Positions 17,651 to 27,800 of a DNA stretch of 64,000 bases are shown here, one piece after another. The DNA is from Sphingobium nicotianae. Its GTDB lineage: Bacteria; Pseudomonadota; Alphaproteobacteria; Sphingomonadales; Sphingomonadaceae. The stretch covers positions 62,001 to 126,000 of the forward strand of contig NZ_JAHGAW010000014.1 of the NCBI RefSeq assembly GCF_018603885.1, in the 5' to 3' direction. The translations under genes were made by a program, and so were the position numbers. Numbering within the stretch: position 1 is the stretch's first letter; every line of letters begins with the position of its first letter. The notes beneath the pieces are model-generated. The model was not told the DNA's origin, made no database searches, and worked only from the letters and a program-made list of their open reading frames with translations.

Positions 17651-18031
17651 ATGTCCGAGCGTCTGTCCGACACGCAAATCGAGGCCATCGCGGAGACCAT
17701 GCGGGCGCTCGGCCATGAAACCCGGCTGCGCTTGGTCGACACGATCTATTCGGAGGGTGAGAAGTCGGTTGGTGAGCTGGAGGTCCTGACCGGGATCGGG
17801 CAGCCCGGCCTCTCGCAACAGCTCGCGATCCTGCGCAAGGCAGAGCTTGTGACAACGCGTCGCGCCGCAAAGCAGGTCTATTACAGCGTCGCGGCGAAGG
17901 CCCTCGAAACAGTCGCTCGCTTTCTGGCCGGGCTGGCCAATCTGGCACCGGCCGAGATGGCCAGCCAGATCGAGCAACCGGCGTCCCGGCGTGCGCATGG
18001 GTCGGCGGCGATGTTCGCCAAGATTCTCTAG
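17651..18031 (+). CDS. ArsR/SmtB family regulator without cysteines
   Basis: A 126-residue winged-helix regulator with the helix-turn-helix VGELEVLTGIGQPGLSQQLAILRKAELVTTRR and wing YYSV. It contains no cysteine, so it cannot use the thiol metal- or persulfide-sensing chemistry of many ArsR proteins; if it senses metal it must use His/Asp/Glu sites. ATG 17651 starts 3 bases after the peroxiredoxin stop; a GTG at 17645 overlapping that stop is an alternative. The dyad at 16920-16942 is its probable site. Confidence 0.88.
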   Translation: MSERLSDTQIEAIAETMRALGHETRLRLVDTIYSEGEKSVGELEVLTGIGQPGLSQQLAILRKAELVTTRRAAKQVYYSVAAKALETVARFLAGLANLAPAEMASQIEQPASRRAHGSAAMFAKIL

Positions 18032-18059
18032 GCGTCGTGGACCTTCGGGCAGAGGCCCG

Positions 18060-19652
18060 TTAGCCGGCCAGCGTCAGCTGCCGGTCTGCCAGCGCAAGCA
18101 TCGCCGGGCGATGGGTGACAACGATCAGCCCTGACTGTGTCCGGTCCAGCCAGGCGATGATATTATCCTTCAGTTTTTGCTCGGTCGCCACGTCCAGCCC
18201 CTCGCTTGGTTCGTCCAGCAGCAGCCATGGACGCCCCGCAAGGAGGGCCCGCGCCAGGGAGAGCCTTTTGCGCTGGCCACCGGAAAGCCGCGTTCCGCCA
18301 TCTCCGATCCAGGTCATCAAGCCTTGCGGCATGGCGCGGACCTCATCGGCAAGGCAAGCAGTCGCGAGAGCATCCCAGAGCGCTGCCTCGGACAAGCCGG
18401 AGCGCGCGAGCCGGAGATTGTCGGCGATCGTGCCGGCAATCATCTGCGCGTCCTGCGGAGAGAGCGCGAACAGCGGCCGGCGATCCTGCGCCGCACAGTT
18501 GGCAAGCGGACGGCCATCGATGCACACGGCCAGGGCGCAGCTGTCCTGCAGCCCCGCGAGGCAGGACAGGAAGCTGGTCTTTCCACTGCCGGATCGGCCG
18601 GTAATCGCCAGCCTGTCGCCCGGCTGCATCGCGATCACCCCGGCACCCGTCCCGATCGTGATCCGGGTCCCCGGCAGGCGTGTTCCCTGCAGCGGCGGCT
18701 CGGGCGTCCGGGCGACCAGGGCGGAGAGCCTGTCAATCCCGGCAGCGACCGTCGCATCGCGCCCGATGGAGCGCACCCCTGCCCCTATGGCCTCGATCGC
18801 CCCGGCGGCGGCAAGTCCGGCCAGCATTGTCACGGGAAGCGACGCATCGGAGAGACCGATGACCGCGGCCATTGCGACACCGCCCATCAGCGTGACGAAT
18901 GCCGCCAGCATGGCTTCGCCACGGGTAAATGCGAACCGGACCCGGTCGAGAGCCGCTGCACGGCCGTGCAGTTCATCCTCGACGGTCTCGCGCATCGCAT
19001 AGGCAACGAGTTCCGCCGAGCACACGGCATATTCCACGACATCATGCTTCAGGCGGGCAATAGCTTCCTGAATCTGGCGCGCCGGAGCAGGGAGCAGGCG
19101 ACGGGCCAGAAGTGATGATGCCCCCAGCGTCACGATGAGGATGGCAAGAAGCGCCAGTGCAGACGCCCAGCCCGCAGCCCCGCACAGAAGGAGCGCGGCA
19201 CCCGCGCCTCCGAGTGATCCAAGCGTGGCGGGGGTCCGGATGAAGCGGTCCTCGATCGCCTCGACATCCTGCAGCAAGGTCGCAGCCATGTCGCCGGAGG
19301 CACGGCTCAGGTCGGGCGCCCCGACGAAGCGCTGAAAGAGACCCGCCCGTACGGCGGCGAGCGTCAGGAGCGCCGCTTTGTGGCCCTGAAGGCGCTCGCC
19401 GTAGCGGGTGAGGGTTCGGACGATCGCCAGCAGGCGGATGGCGGCGCTGGGCAGAAGATAGTTGAACGCCTGGACCGCGGCGACGCCTGCGAGGCCTGCC
19501 AGAGCGGCGCCGGTGATGAACCAGCCCGACAGTCCCAGCAGGGTGACGGCGCTGACAGCCGCCAAGATCGCGTAGAGAATCGCCACGCGCATCGAACTTC
19601 GCTGCTCGCGACTGGCGCTCGACAGCAGAGCCTCGAGGTCCGAACCGGTCAT
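18060..19652 (-). CDS. cydC: CydC, thiol reductant ABC exporter subunit
   Basis: A 530-residue half transporter: six membrane segments (about 1-300), then an ABC ATPase with Walker A GRSGSGKTS, signature LSGGQRKRLSLARALL and Walker B WLLLDEPSEGLD. CydDC exports glutathione and cysteine to the periplasm and is needed to assemble cytochrome bd. Its start overlaps the cydD stop (ATGA), so the two are coupled. No CydDC terminator is obvious after the stop. Confidence 0.95.
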   Translation of the reverse strand: MTGSDLEALLSSASREQRSSMRVAILYAILAAVSAVTLLGLSGWFITGAALAGLAGVAAVQAFNYLLPSAAIRLLAIVRTLTRYGERLQGHKAALLTLAAVRAGLFQRFVGAPDLSRASGDMAATLLQDVEAIEDRFIRTPATLGSLGGAGAALLLCGAAGWASALALLAILIVTLGASSLLARRLLPAPARQIQEAIARLKHDVVEYAVCSAELVAYAMRETVEDELHGRAAALDRVRFAFTRGEAMLAAFVTLMGGVAMAAVIGLSDASLPVTMLAGLAAAGAIEAIGAGVRSIGRDATVAAGIDRLSALVARTPEPPLQGTRLPGTRITIGTGAGVIAMQPGDRLAITGRSGSGKTSFLSCLAGLQDSCALAVCIDGRPLANCAAQDRRPLFALSPQDAQMIAGTIADNLRLARSGLSEAALWDALATACLADEVRAMPQGLMTWIGDGGTRLSGGQRKRLSLARALLAGRPWLLLDEPSEGLDVATEQKLKDNIIAWLDRTQSGLIVVTHRPAMLALADRQLTLAG

Positions 19653-21226
19653 GCCAGGCTCACATGCTGGTCGGCCATTGCCGCTATGCCAGGATCGTGG
19701 GTCACGATCAGCACCGTGCGCCCCGCCGATGCCTTGCGGATTTCGTGCATGATCAGGTCGACGGACTGGCGATCCAGATCAGCCGTCGGTTCATCGAGCA
19801 ACCACAGGGGGGCGTCGCGCAGCAGTGCGCGGGCGATGCCGATCCGGCGGCGCTCGCCGCCCGACAAGCCCGAACCGCGCGTATCCACCCGGGTGCCGAG
19901 GCCTTCTTTCCGACCCGCGATGAAGGCGAGGAGGCCGGCGCGCCGTGCCGCATCCGCCACGTCCGCATCGCTTGCGCCGGGGCGCGCCAGCCGGATATTA
20001 TCGAAGATCGTGCCGGGAAGAAGTGCGATGCTTTGACCTGTCCAACTGGCCTGTCCGCCCAGGCTTCGCATCGCGAGCGACATGCTATCGATCTGGATGT
20101 CACCCGCCGTTGCGGGCGCGAGGCCCATCAAGGCGTTGAGCAGGCTGGACTTTCCGCTGCCGGTCGGCCCGGAGACTACGGTCATGCGGCCGGCAGGGAT
20201 ATCCATTGTGAATGGCCCCACGTGCCGCTCGCCATAATCGACTGTCAGACCTTCGATTCTGATCGCCGGCGGCCGCAGCAAAGGCGCAAGAGCGGGCGAG
20301 GGCTCGGGCAAGGGCGAGGGCAGCGCTGCAAGTCGTTGCATCGCAGCCTCGCCGACCTGTTTGTCGTGATAGGCGGCAGCCAAGCGCCTCATCGGCAGAT
20401 AGAATTCCGGCGCGAGGACCAGCACGAACAAGGCCCGGCCCAGATCGAGCCTCTCGGGCGCCGGGAAGGGAAGCAATCCGAGCAGGTTGAAGCCGCAATA
20501 AACCGCCACCAGGGCAACCGAGAGGGCTGCGAAGAATTCCAGGACCGCGCTCGAAAGAAAGGCGATGCGCAGGACGGCCAGCGTGCGCGTGGCAACCTCC
20601 TGCGTCGCCCCGGCCAGATGTCGGCCGATCCGCTCCTGCGCGCCGAAACCGATGATGATCGGCAGGGCCCTGACGCGATCGATGAACAGGCCGGACAGCC
20701 GACCGAGTATGTCGAGTTGCCGGGCCGCAACCCGGCTCGCGGCCGTGCCCGCCAGAATCATCCCCAGCGCGAAGGGCAGCAGCGTCCCAAGCAGAATCGC
20801 CGACGCCACCCAGCTCGCTGCCGCTGCCGCCGCGGCGATCAGGAGGGGCGTCGCCACCGCCGCAAATCGCAGCGGCAAAAAGCGGGCATGATAGCCGTCC
20901 AGATCCTCGATCCGGTCCGTGGCGTCGGCAACCTGTTCCCCGAGCATGGTCCGTGAACCGGCAGGGGCCGTCAGAACCGCGGCAAAGGCGCGCCGCCGCC
21001 AGCCATGCTTGGCTGTCACCGCCGCCTTCTGGCCGGATCCTGTCGCCGCCAGCTGAACGCTCGCGCGCAATATCGTCGCAATGATCAGCCCCGCCAGAGA
21101 GGCCAGAAACCCCGGGCGGTCGAATGCGGAGATGCCAAAATGCGCAGCGCAGGCGAGCGCGGCGGCCATCGCGATGGCCGCCGCGCCGTCGGCAAACCAG
21201 AGGAGGGAAGGGGGTGTCGCGCGCAT
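19649..21226 (-). CDS. cydD: CydD, thiol reductant ABC exporter subunit
   Basis: A 525-residue half transporter pairing with CydC: membrane domain, then Walker A GPTGSGKSSLL, signature GLSGGERRRIGIARALL and Walker B LWLLDEPTADLD. The long arginine/alanine-rich membrane half matches CydD better than other exporters, and the neighbour cydAB confirms it. It is transcribed away from cydA from a shared 109-base region; most bacteria instead keep the four genes in one direction. Confidence 0.95.
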   Translation of the reverse strand: MRATPPSLLWFADGAAAIAMAAALACAAHFGISAFDRPGFLASLAGLIIATILRASVQLAATGSGQKAAVTAKHGWRRRAFAAVLTAPAGSRTMLGEQVADATDRIEDLDGYHARFLPLRFAAVATPLLIAAAAAAASWVASAILLGTLLPFALGMILAGTAASRVAARQLDILGRLSGLFIDRVRALPIIIGFGAQERIGRHLAGATQEVATRTLAVLRIAFLSSAVLEFFAALSVALVAVYCGFNLLGLLPFPAPERLDLGRALFVLVLAPEFYLPMRRLAAAYHDKQVGEAAMQRLAALPSPLPEPSPALAPLLRPPAIRIEGLTVDYGERHVGPFTMDIPAGRMTVVSGPTGSGKSSLLNALMGLAPATAGDIQIDSMSLAMRSLGGQASWTGQSIALLPGTIFDNIRLARPGASDADVADAARRAGLLAFIAGRKEGLGTRVDTRGSGLSGGERRRIGIARALLRDAPLWLLDEPTADLDRQSVDLIMHEIRKASAGRTVLIVTHDPGIAAMADQHVSLA

Positions 21227-21259
21227 CGTCGGGTCAAGGCTGCTTGCTCATATACATAA

Positions 21260-21276
21260 TTAACTCTATTGGTTAA
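21260..21276. promoter_or_regulatory. Inverted repeat in the cydD-cydA divergent promoter
   Basis: TTAAC-N7-GTTAA, in an AT-rich island (21250-21280) within a GC-rich background. It lies between the two start codons and could control both operons. It is not an FNR box; I cannot name the regulator. Confidence 0.4.
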
Positions 21277-21335
21277 ACGAAATCGACTCGACCGTGCGAT
21301 CGAGCCGCCAGTTGCCGTCCGGAGGTGTTACCAAG

Positions 21336-22910
21336 ATGGATATGGCTGTAATCGAGCTCTCGCGCCTCCAATTCGCTCTGACTGCGCTCTATCACTTTCT
21401 GTTCGTGCCGCTCACGCTCGGTTTGTCCTTCATGCTGGTCATCATGGAGAGCATCTATGTGATGACCGGCCGGCCAATCTGGCGGACGGTCACCCGCTTC
21501 TGGTCGAAGCTGTTCGGGATCAATTTCGTCCTCGGTGTGGCCACCGGCCTCACCATGGAGTTCGAATTCGGCACGAACTGGTCCTATTTCTCGCACTATG
21601 TCGGCGATATCTTCGGCGCGCCGCTGGCGATCGAAGGGCTGATGGCCTTCTTCCTCGAAGCAACCTTTGTGGGCCTCATGTTCTTCGGCTGGGACAAGCT
21701 GTCGAAGCGCCAGCATCTCTTCACGACCTTCATGGTGGCGCTCGGTTCGAACCTTTCCGCGCTGTGGATTCTCGTTGCCAATGGCTGGATGCAGCATCCG
21801 GTGGGATCGCGGTTCAACCCGGACACGATGCGGATGGAAGTGACCGATTTCATGGCGGTCCTGTTCAATCCCGTCGCTCAGGCCAAGTTCGTCCATACCG
21901 TGAGCGCTGGCTATGTGACGGCGTCCGTCTTCATACTTGGCGTCTCTTCATGGTATCTGCTCAAGGGCAAATGGGTGGCGGTCGCGAAGCGATCCTTCAC
22001 CGTCGCTGCCGCTTTCGGTCTCGCGTCGTCGCTCTCGGTCGTCGTGCTGGGCGATGAATCCGGCTACGCGCTCACCGACAACCAGAAGATGAAATTGGCG
22101 TCGCTGGAAGCCATGTGGCACACCGAACCTGCGCCCGCCGGCATCGCCATCTTCGGCATACCCAGCCTCGAAGGGCGGGACACGCGCTATGAAATCAAGA
22201 TCCCCTATGTGCTGGGCCTGATTTCGACCCGCAGCCTGACCGGCCAGGTCGAGGGCATCACCGAACTTGTCGCCAAGGCGCAGGGCCGGATCGAAAACGG
22301 CATCCAGGCCTATGACGCGGTCGAGAAGCTGAAGGCCAATCCCACCGACATGGTCGCGCGCGAGCAGTTCGAACGGCACAAGCTCGATCTGGGCTATGCC
22401 ATGCTGCTGAAGCGCTATGTCGCCGACCCGCGTAAGGCCACGCCGGATCAGGTCGTCCAGGCCGCATGGTCCACGGTACCCAACGTGCCGGTCATGTTCT
22501 GGGTGTTCCGGGTGATGGCAGGCCTTGGTTTCTTCTTCATCGGCTTCTTCGTGCTCGCCTTCTATTTCTCGACTGTCCGCCGTTTCGACGCGCGCTGGTT
22601 CCTGCGCGCGGCTGTCTGGATCATACCGCTTCCCTGGCTTGCCGCTGAGTTTGGCTGGGTGCTTGCCGAGATCGGGCGTCAGCCCTGGGCGATCGAGGGC
22701 GTCCTGCCGACTTTCCTCGGTGCTTCCAGCCTGACCGTTGGCCAGCTCTGGACCACGATCATCGGCTTCACGTTGCTCTATGGCGCGCTGGCGGTGATCG
22801 AGGTGCGGCTCATGCTGGCGACGATCCGCAAGGGGCCGCTGGAACACGGCGATGAGCCGTCGGATGCCGCTGCATCGGGGCAGGGCTACGCGCCGCTGCC
22901 CGCCGAATAA
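21336..22910 (+). CDS. cydA: Cytochrome bd ubiquinol oxidase subunit I
   Basis: A 524-residue catalytic subunit that oxidises quinol and reduces O2. All key residues align with E. coli CydA shifted by one: His20 (b595), His187 and Met394 (b558), Glu100 and Glu108, and the quinol-site Lys253 and Glu258. The Q-loop region is of the long form (residues about 240-390). ATG 21336 has GGAGG at 21321-21325; the longer frame to GTG 21294 lacks one. bd oxidases resist cyanide, NO and sulfide, which matters for the neighbouring genes. Confidence 0.97.
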   Translation: MDMAVIELSRLQFALTALYHFLFVPLTLGLSFMLVIMESIYVMTGRPIWRTVTRFWSKLFGINFVLGVATGLTMEFEFGTNWSYFSHYVGDIFGAPLAIEGLMAFFLEATFVGLMFFGWDKLSKRQHLFTTFMVALGSNLSALWILVANGWMQHPVGSRFNPDTMRMEVTDFMAVLFNPVAQAKFVHTVSAGYVTASVFILGVSSWYLLKGKWVAVAKRSFTVAAAFGLASSLSVVVLGDESGYALTDNQKMKLASLEAMWHTEPAPAGIAIFGIPSLEGRDTRYEIKIPYVLGLISTRSLTGQVEGITELVAKAQGRIENGIQAYDAVEKLKANPTDMVAREQFERHKLDLGYAMLLKRYVADPRKATPDQVVQAAWSTVPNVPVMFWVFRVMAGLGFFFIGFFVLAFYFSTVRRFDARWFLRAAVWIIPLPWLAAEFGWVLAEIGRQPWAIEGVLPTFLGASSLTVGQLWTTIIGFTLLYGALAVIEVRLMLATIRKGPLEHGDEPSDAAASGQGYAPLPAE

Positions 22911-22921
22911 GGAGAGCGATC

Positions 22922-24070
22922 ATGGTGCCTCCCATCGACTATGAGACACTTCGCCTGATCTGGTGGGGCTTGATGGGCATCTTGCTCATCGCGTTCGCGC
23001 TGACCGACGGGTTCGATCTTGGCGTCGCCGCCCTGCTGCCGTTCGTCGCCAAAACCGACGCCGAGCGGCGCATGGTCATCAATTCGATCGGCGCCACCTG
23101 GGAGGGTAATCAAGTCTGGTTCATCCTGGGCGGCGGCGCGATCTTCGCAGCCTGGCCGTTCGTCTATGCGGTGAGCTTTTCGGGCTTTTACCTTGCCATG
23201 TTCCTGGTGCTCGCCGCACTGATCCTGCGCCCCGTCGGCTTCAAATATCGCTCCAAGAAACCCGATGCCGCATGGCGCAGTCGCTGGGATTGGGCGCTGT
23301 TCGTCGGCGGGCTCGTGCCGGCGCTGGTGTTCGGCGTGGCCGTGGGCAATGTGCTGACCGGCATTCCCTTCCGTCTGGATGGCGACTTGCGCGCCTTTTA
23401 CGAGGGCTCGCTGCTGGGGCTGTTTCACCCCTTCTCGCTGCTGGCCGGCCTGCTCTCGGTGGCGATGCTGGTCCTTCACGGCGCCAGCTGGCTGGCGATC
23501 AAGATCGAACGCGGTGCGGTTCACGATCGCGCCCGGCGTTTCGGGCAGATCGCGGCGATCCTGTCCGTCCTGCTCTTCGCCGTCGGCGGCGTGATCGTGG
23601 CGCGCGGGGGCATGGGGTTTCGCATCCAGGGGGTGGTTGCGTCGACAGGGCCATCCAACCCGCACCTGACAGCCATGATCGCCGCACCCGGCGCGTGGAT
23701 GGATAATTATGCGCTCCATCCCTGGACGCTGCTCGCGCCGGTGCTGGGGTTTGCCGGGCCGCTGATCGCGCTTGCCGGGATCCGGACGGGCAGGGAGGTG
23801 CTGGCATTTGGAGGATCGTCGATGGGAACGCTCGGCATCATCGCCACCGTCGGCCTGTCGATGTTTCCCTTCATTCTGCCCAGTTCGATCGATCCGGCCT
23901 CCAGCCTGACCGTGTGGAATGCGTCTTCCAGCCATTTGACCCTGTTCGTCATGCTGTTGGTGACGTTGATCTTCCTGCCCATCGTGCTTCTTTACACGGC
24001 GTGGGCCTACAGGGTGCTGTTCGGGCGCGTCACGCTCAAGGAAGTCGGCACCAACCCGGACTTCTACTGA
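22922..24070 (+). CDS. cydB: Cytochrome bd ubiquinol oxidase subunit II
   Basis: A 382-residue membrane partner of CydA with about eight to nine segments; the N terminus IDYETLRLIWWGLMGILLI and the GFDLGVA segment are typical of CydB. Normal length. GGAG lies 8 bases before ATG 22922, 11 bases after the cydA stop. The third subunit gene, cydX, follows within 20 bases. Confidence 0.97.
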   Translation: MVPPIDYETLRLIWWGLMGILLIAFALTDGFDLGVAALLPFVAKTDAERRMVINSIGATWEGNQVWFILGGGAIFAAWPFVYAVSFSGFYLAMFLVLAALILRPVGFKYRSKKPDAAWRSRWDWALFVGGLVPALVFGVAVGNVLTGIPFRLDGDLRAFYEGSLLGLFHPFSLLAGLLSVAMLVLHGASWLAIKIERGAVHDRARRFGQIAAILSVLLFAVGGVIVARGGMGFRIQGVVASTGPSNPHLTAMIAAPGAWMDNYALHPWTLLAPVLGFAGPLIALAGIRTGREVLAFGGSSMGTLGIIATVGLSMFPFILPSSIDPASSLTVWNASSSHLTLFVMLLVTLIFLPIVLLYTAWAYRVLFGRVTLKEVGTNPDFY

Positions 24071-24087
24071 TCTTTAGGACATGAACC

Positions 24088-24198
24088 ATGTGGTATTTCA
24101 GCTGGATATTGGGTCTTGGCCTGGCCGTGGCTTTCGGCATTCTCAATGGACTCTGGCATGAATTCCATTCCGACCCGGACGAAGACATGACGTTGTAA
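24088..24198 (+). CDS. cydX: CydX small subunit of cytochrome bd oxidase
   Basis: A 36-residue peptide, one membrane helix with the start MWYFSWILGLGLAVAFGILN and a polar, acidic C-terminal tail (HSDPDEDMTL). This is the CydX/YbgT pattern (W-Y-F-x-W-x-L-G) needed for stability of the bd oxidase. It begins 17 bases after cydB, with AGGA upstream. It is easily missed because of its size. Confidence 0.92.
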   Translation: MWYFSWILGLGLAVAFGILNGLWHEFHSDPDEDMTL

Positions 24199-24495
24199 TG
24201 CGCGGGCCATGTCCTAGCTTGGGCCAGCCGTCATGCGGTTCCGGGTCTGCGGTCGCTACATCGACGGAGATTGACCTTGGCGGGCGCGGCTGGAGACTGT
24301 CCTGGTGAGATTGAACCATCGCTTCCGTTCGTGTCGAGCGAAGTCGAGACACGTCGGCACCGCGCTAACGTGTCTCGACTTCGCTCAACACGAACGGATC
24401 GGTTCCATCCGAACAGGACAAACTCTAGACGAGCGGCTGTCCTATGGACCCGCAGCGCGAGCAATGCGCCTGCGTAGCCAGTCGGGCGAGGCGCT
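24199..24495. other. Convergent intergenic region cydX/arsR
   Basis: 297 bases without a gene. It is dominated by the long palindromic repeat at 24290-24428, which may serve as a two-way transcription terminator for cydABX and the minus-strand RND operon. Confidence 0.6.
24290..24428. repeat. Long palindromic repeat (REP/MITE-like), 31-base core arms
   Basis: Core arms 24324-24354 and 24368-24398 are inverted copies with one mismatch and a 13-base loop. The core contains TCGAGCGAAGTCGAGACACG. The pairing continues, less well, to the ends: left CTGGAGACTGTCCTGG, right (read in reverse) CTAGAGTTTGTCCTGTT, both followed by a GA-x-TGGAACC-like stretch. The end motif recurs at 33006-33033. Short repeats of this sort are common in sphingomonad genomes (established); this being one is inference. 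Confidence 0.8.
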
Positions 24496-24819
24496 CTACG
24501 CCTGCACGTCCTTCGGACCGAAATTATCGCAGAGAAATCCGATCAGGGCATCCGCGTCTGGATTGGCGATGCTGTAATAGATCGTCGTGCCTTCCCTGCG
24601 GTTCCGCACGAGGCCGCCCTCTCGCATCTTGCCCAGATGCCGGGAAACGCTGGATTGGGAGAGGCCGCACAAGTTTACCAGCTCGCCGACCGGCGCCTCT
24701 CCCTCGCGCAGGCGGCACAGCAGCAGCAGCCTTTGCTCATTGGCCATCAGGCCGAGCAGGCCGGCGATTTCCGTCGCACGCTCGCAGAGCATTTCGGCGG
24801 CACCCAAGGCCATCATCAT
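24496..24819 (-). CDS. ArsR family regulator with BigR/SqrR-like cysteines
   Basis: A 107-residue winged-helix repressor with Cys12, Cys35, Cys51 and Cys97. Cys35 in RLLLLCRLREGE and Cys97 in FLCDNF sit where BigR and SqrR carry the two cysteines that form a polysulfide link on exposure to persulfide. The recognition helix is LSQSSVSRHLGKMREGGLV. It is the last gene of the rhodanese-adaptor-RND operon and its start overlaps the RND stop (ATGA). It is probably the sulfide sensor of the island; the assignment rests on cysteine spacing and context. Confidence 0.85.
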   Translation of the reverse strand: MMMALGAAEMLCERATEIAGLLGLMANEQRLLLLCRLREGEAPVGELVNLCGLSQSSVSRHLGKMREGGLVRNRREGTTIYYSIANPDADALIGFLCDNFGPKDVQA

Positions 24820-27800
24820 GTCGCGCTTTTCCCGTCATCCCGCAGCACGACGTAGATCGCCGGGATGACGAGCACGGTGAGCAGGGTCGAGGAGGCAAGG
24901 CCGAACAGCAGCGAGATTGCAAGACCCTGGAAGATCGGATCGGTCAGGATGACCGCCGCGCCGATCATTGCTGCGGCCGCCGTCAGCACGATCGGCTTGA
25001 ACCGGATCGTGCCCGCCTCGATCAGCACATCGCGCAGCGGCTTGCCCGGTGTCGCGGTGTGCCGGATGAAATCGACCAGCAGGATCGAGTTGCGCACGAT
25101 GATGCCGGCGAGCGCGATGAACCCGATCATGGAGGTCGCCGTGAAAGGCGCCGAGAACAGCATGTGCCCGATGACGATGCCGACCAGGGTCAGCGGGACG
25201 GGCGTCAGGATCACCAGCGGCAGCTTGAAGTTGCGGAACTGCGCCACGACCAGGATGTAGATGCCGAGCAGCGCGACCATGAACGCCGCGCCCATGTCGC
25301 GGAAGGTGACCCAGGTGATTTCCCACTCGCCATCCCACAGCAGCGACGTGACGGACTCATCGTCGGGCTGGCCGTTGAGGCGTATGATCGGCTTGGTGAG
25401 GCCCTTGGAAGCCCAGTCATAGGCGTCGACCGCCTTGTCGACGGCGAGCATGCCATAGATCGGCGCTTCGTATGCCCCGGCCAGTTCAGCCGTAACCATG
25501 TCGGCGAACCGGCCGTCGCGCCGGAAGATCGCCGGGCTGCCTTGTTCGTCGCGCGCGTCCACGACCGCGCCCAGCTCGATCAGCTGGCCGGCCGGCGTTG
25601 CGGCGACCGGCGTGCTGGCCAGCGTTTGCGACCATCCTCGCGCCGATTGGGGCAGCGCGATGGTGATCGGCAGCGGCGTGCGGCCCTGGCCGCGCGGCGC
25701 ATAGCCGACCGTCTGGTTGCCCATCAGCGCGCCGATGCTGTCCGCGACCTGACGATCCGAGAGTCCGTAATAGTCGATGCGATCGCGCTGCGGGATCAGG
25801 CGCAATTTAGGCCGAGGCTGGCCGAAACTGTTGTCGACATCGACGATATAGGGGACGGAACGGAAGATCTTTTCCAGTTCGGTCGCGGTGCGCTGCCGGG
25901 TCTGCGCATCGGGACCATAGATCTCGGCCAGCAGGGTCGCGAGCACGGGCGGCCCGGGCGGTGTCTCGACGACCTTTACCGATGCCCCATCGGGCAGTTT
26001 CAGCGCCTTGAGCTGTTGGCGCAGGGCAAGCGCGATCTGGTGGCTTGACCGGTCGCGCTCGCCCTTGGGCAGCAAGGCGACCATCACGTCGCCCATCTCC
26101 GGCTTGTTGCGCAGGAAATAGTGACGAACCAGGCCATTGAAGTTGAACGGTGCGGAGGTCCCGGCATAGGCTTCCATCGCGGTTGCCTCCGGCAGCCTGC
26201 GCGCCACGGTCGCCACGTCCTCGAGCGTCCGGCTGGTCGCCTCCAGGCTCGTACCCTCGGGCATGTCGACCACCACCTGCAGCTCCGACTTGTTGTCGAA
26301 CGGCAGCAGCTTCACGGTCACGGCCTTGAAATAGAACATCGAGCAGGCGAGCAGCGTGGCGACGCCGACCGCGATCAGGAAATTGCGCGCCGAGGCACGG
26401 CTGTCGATCACGCGATGGGCAACGCGGGCATAGAGCCGGCCGAGCTTTCCACCACTCTCGTCATGCGCGTGGCCGGCATGCGCCGTCCCGTCCGCCAGCG
26501 CCTTGCGCGCGAAGCGAACCATCAGCCAGGGCGCGATCACGACCGCGACGAAGAAGGAAAAGACCATCGCCGCCGAGGCGTTGACCGGGATCGGCGCCAT
26601 GTAGGGGCCCATGAGGCCCGAGACGAACAGCATGGGCAGCAGCGCAGCGACAACGGTCAAGGTTGCGACCACGGTCGGGTTGCCAACCTCGGCAACAGCC
26701 TCGATCGCGGCCTGCGTCCGGGTTCGATCGTCCGGCATCGCCCAATGGCGGGCGATATTCTCGATCATGACGATGGCATCGTCGACAAGGATGCCGATCG
26801 AGAAGATCAGCGCGAACAGGCTGACCCGGTTGATCGTGTAGCCCATGAGGTTGGAGGCGAACATGGTAAGCAGGATCGTGGTGGGGATGACGACGGCGGT
26901 CACGCCGGCCTCGCGCCAGCCAATGGCAAAGCCGATCAGGACGACGATGGAGATGGTAGCGAGTGCCAGATGGAACAGCAGTTCATTGGCCTTCTCGTTG
27001 GCCGTCGCGCCATAGTTGCGCGTGACCGCGACATCGACTCCATCGGGGATGAGCTTGCCCTTGAGGCTTTCGATCCTGGACAGCACGGCTTGGGATACGA
27101 CAACCGCATTGGCGCCCGACCGCTTGGCGATGGCGATGCTGACCGCGGGCGCGCTCGACCATTGATTGCCCGCTCGCGCCCAGCGCCACGCGCGGGACTG
27201 GTCCTCGCGTGGCCCCTGGCTGACGGCGGCAACGTCGCGCAGATAGACCGGCGCCCCGCGCGCCGAGCGGACTGTGAGCATGCCCACTTCCTGCGCCGAG
27301 GACAAAGTGCGGCCGGCGGTGACGGAGACCGCCCGGCCGCCCTCCCGAATGCTGCCTGCCGGAAAGCTGCGATTGGCCTGACCGGCCGCTTCGATGACGC
27401 TGCCGAGCGGCACGCCATATTGGTTGAGCTTCGCCGGGTCCGGCGCGATCCTGATCTCGTCGGGGCGGCCGCCGGTCAGGAAGGTCAGGCCGACATTGTC
27501 GACCTTGGCAATCTCGGTGCGCAGCTTGGTGGCGAGATCGTAGAGCGCCTGATCGCTCCATTGCCCGGCGGCGCCAGGCTTGGGCGTGAGCGTCAGCACG
27601 ATCGCGGGTACGTCGTTGATTCCGCGCACCGTGACTTTGGGGTCTGGGATTCCGACCGGAATCCGGTCCCAGTTTGCGCGCAGCTTCTCGTCGATGCGGG
27701 TCGCTGCATCCTCGGGATTTGATCCCACCACGAAGCGCGCCGTCACCATCACGCCGTCATCTTCGGCCTGGGTATAGACATGCTCGACGCCATCGACGCT

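Noticed and set aside
21260..21276. Possible FNR site in the cyd promoter
   Set aside because: The dyad is TTAAC-N7-GTTAA and does not fit TTGAT-N4-ATCAA; it is kept as an unassigned inverted repeat.
24444..27722. Long plus-strand frames (534 and 533 residues) across the RND gene
   Set aside because: Antisense to an unmistakable RND permease; charged low-complexity sequence without motifs.
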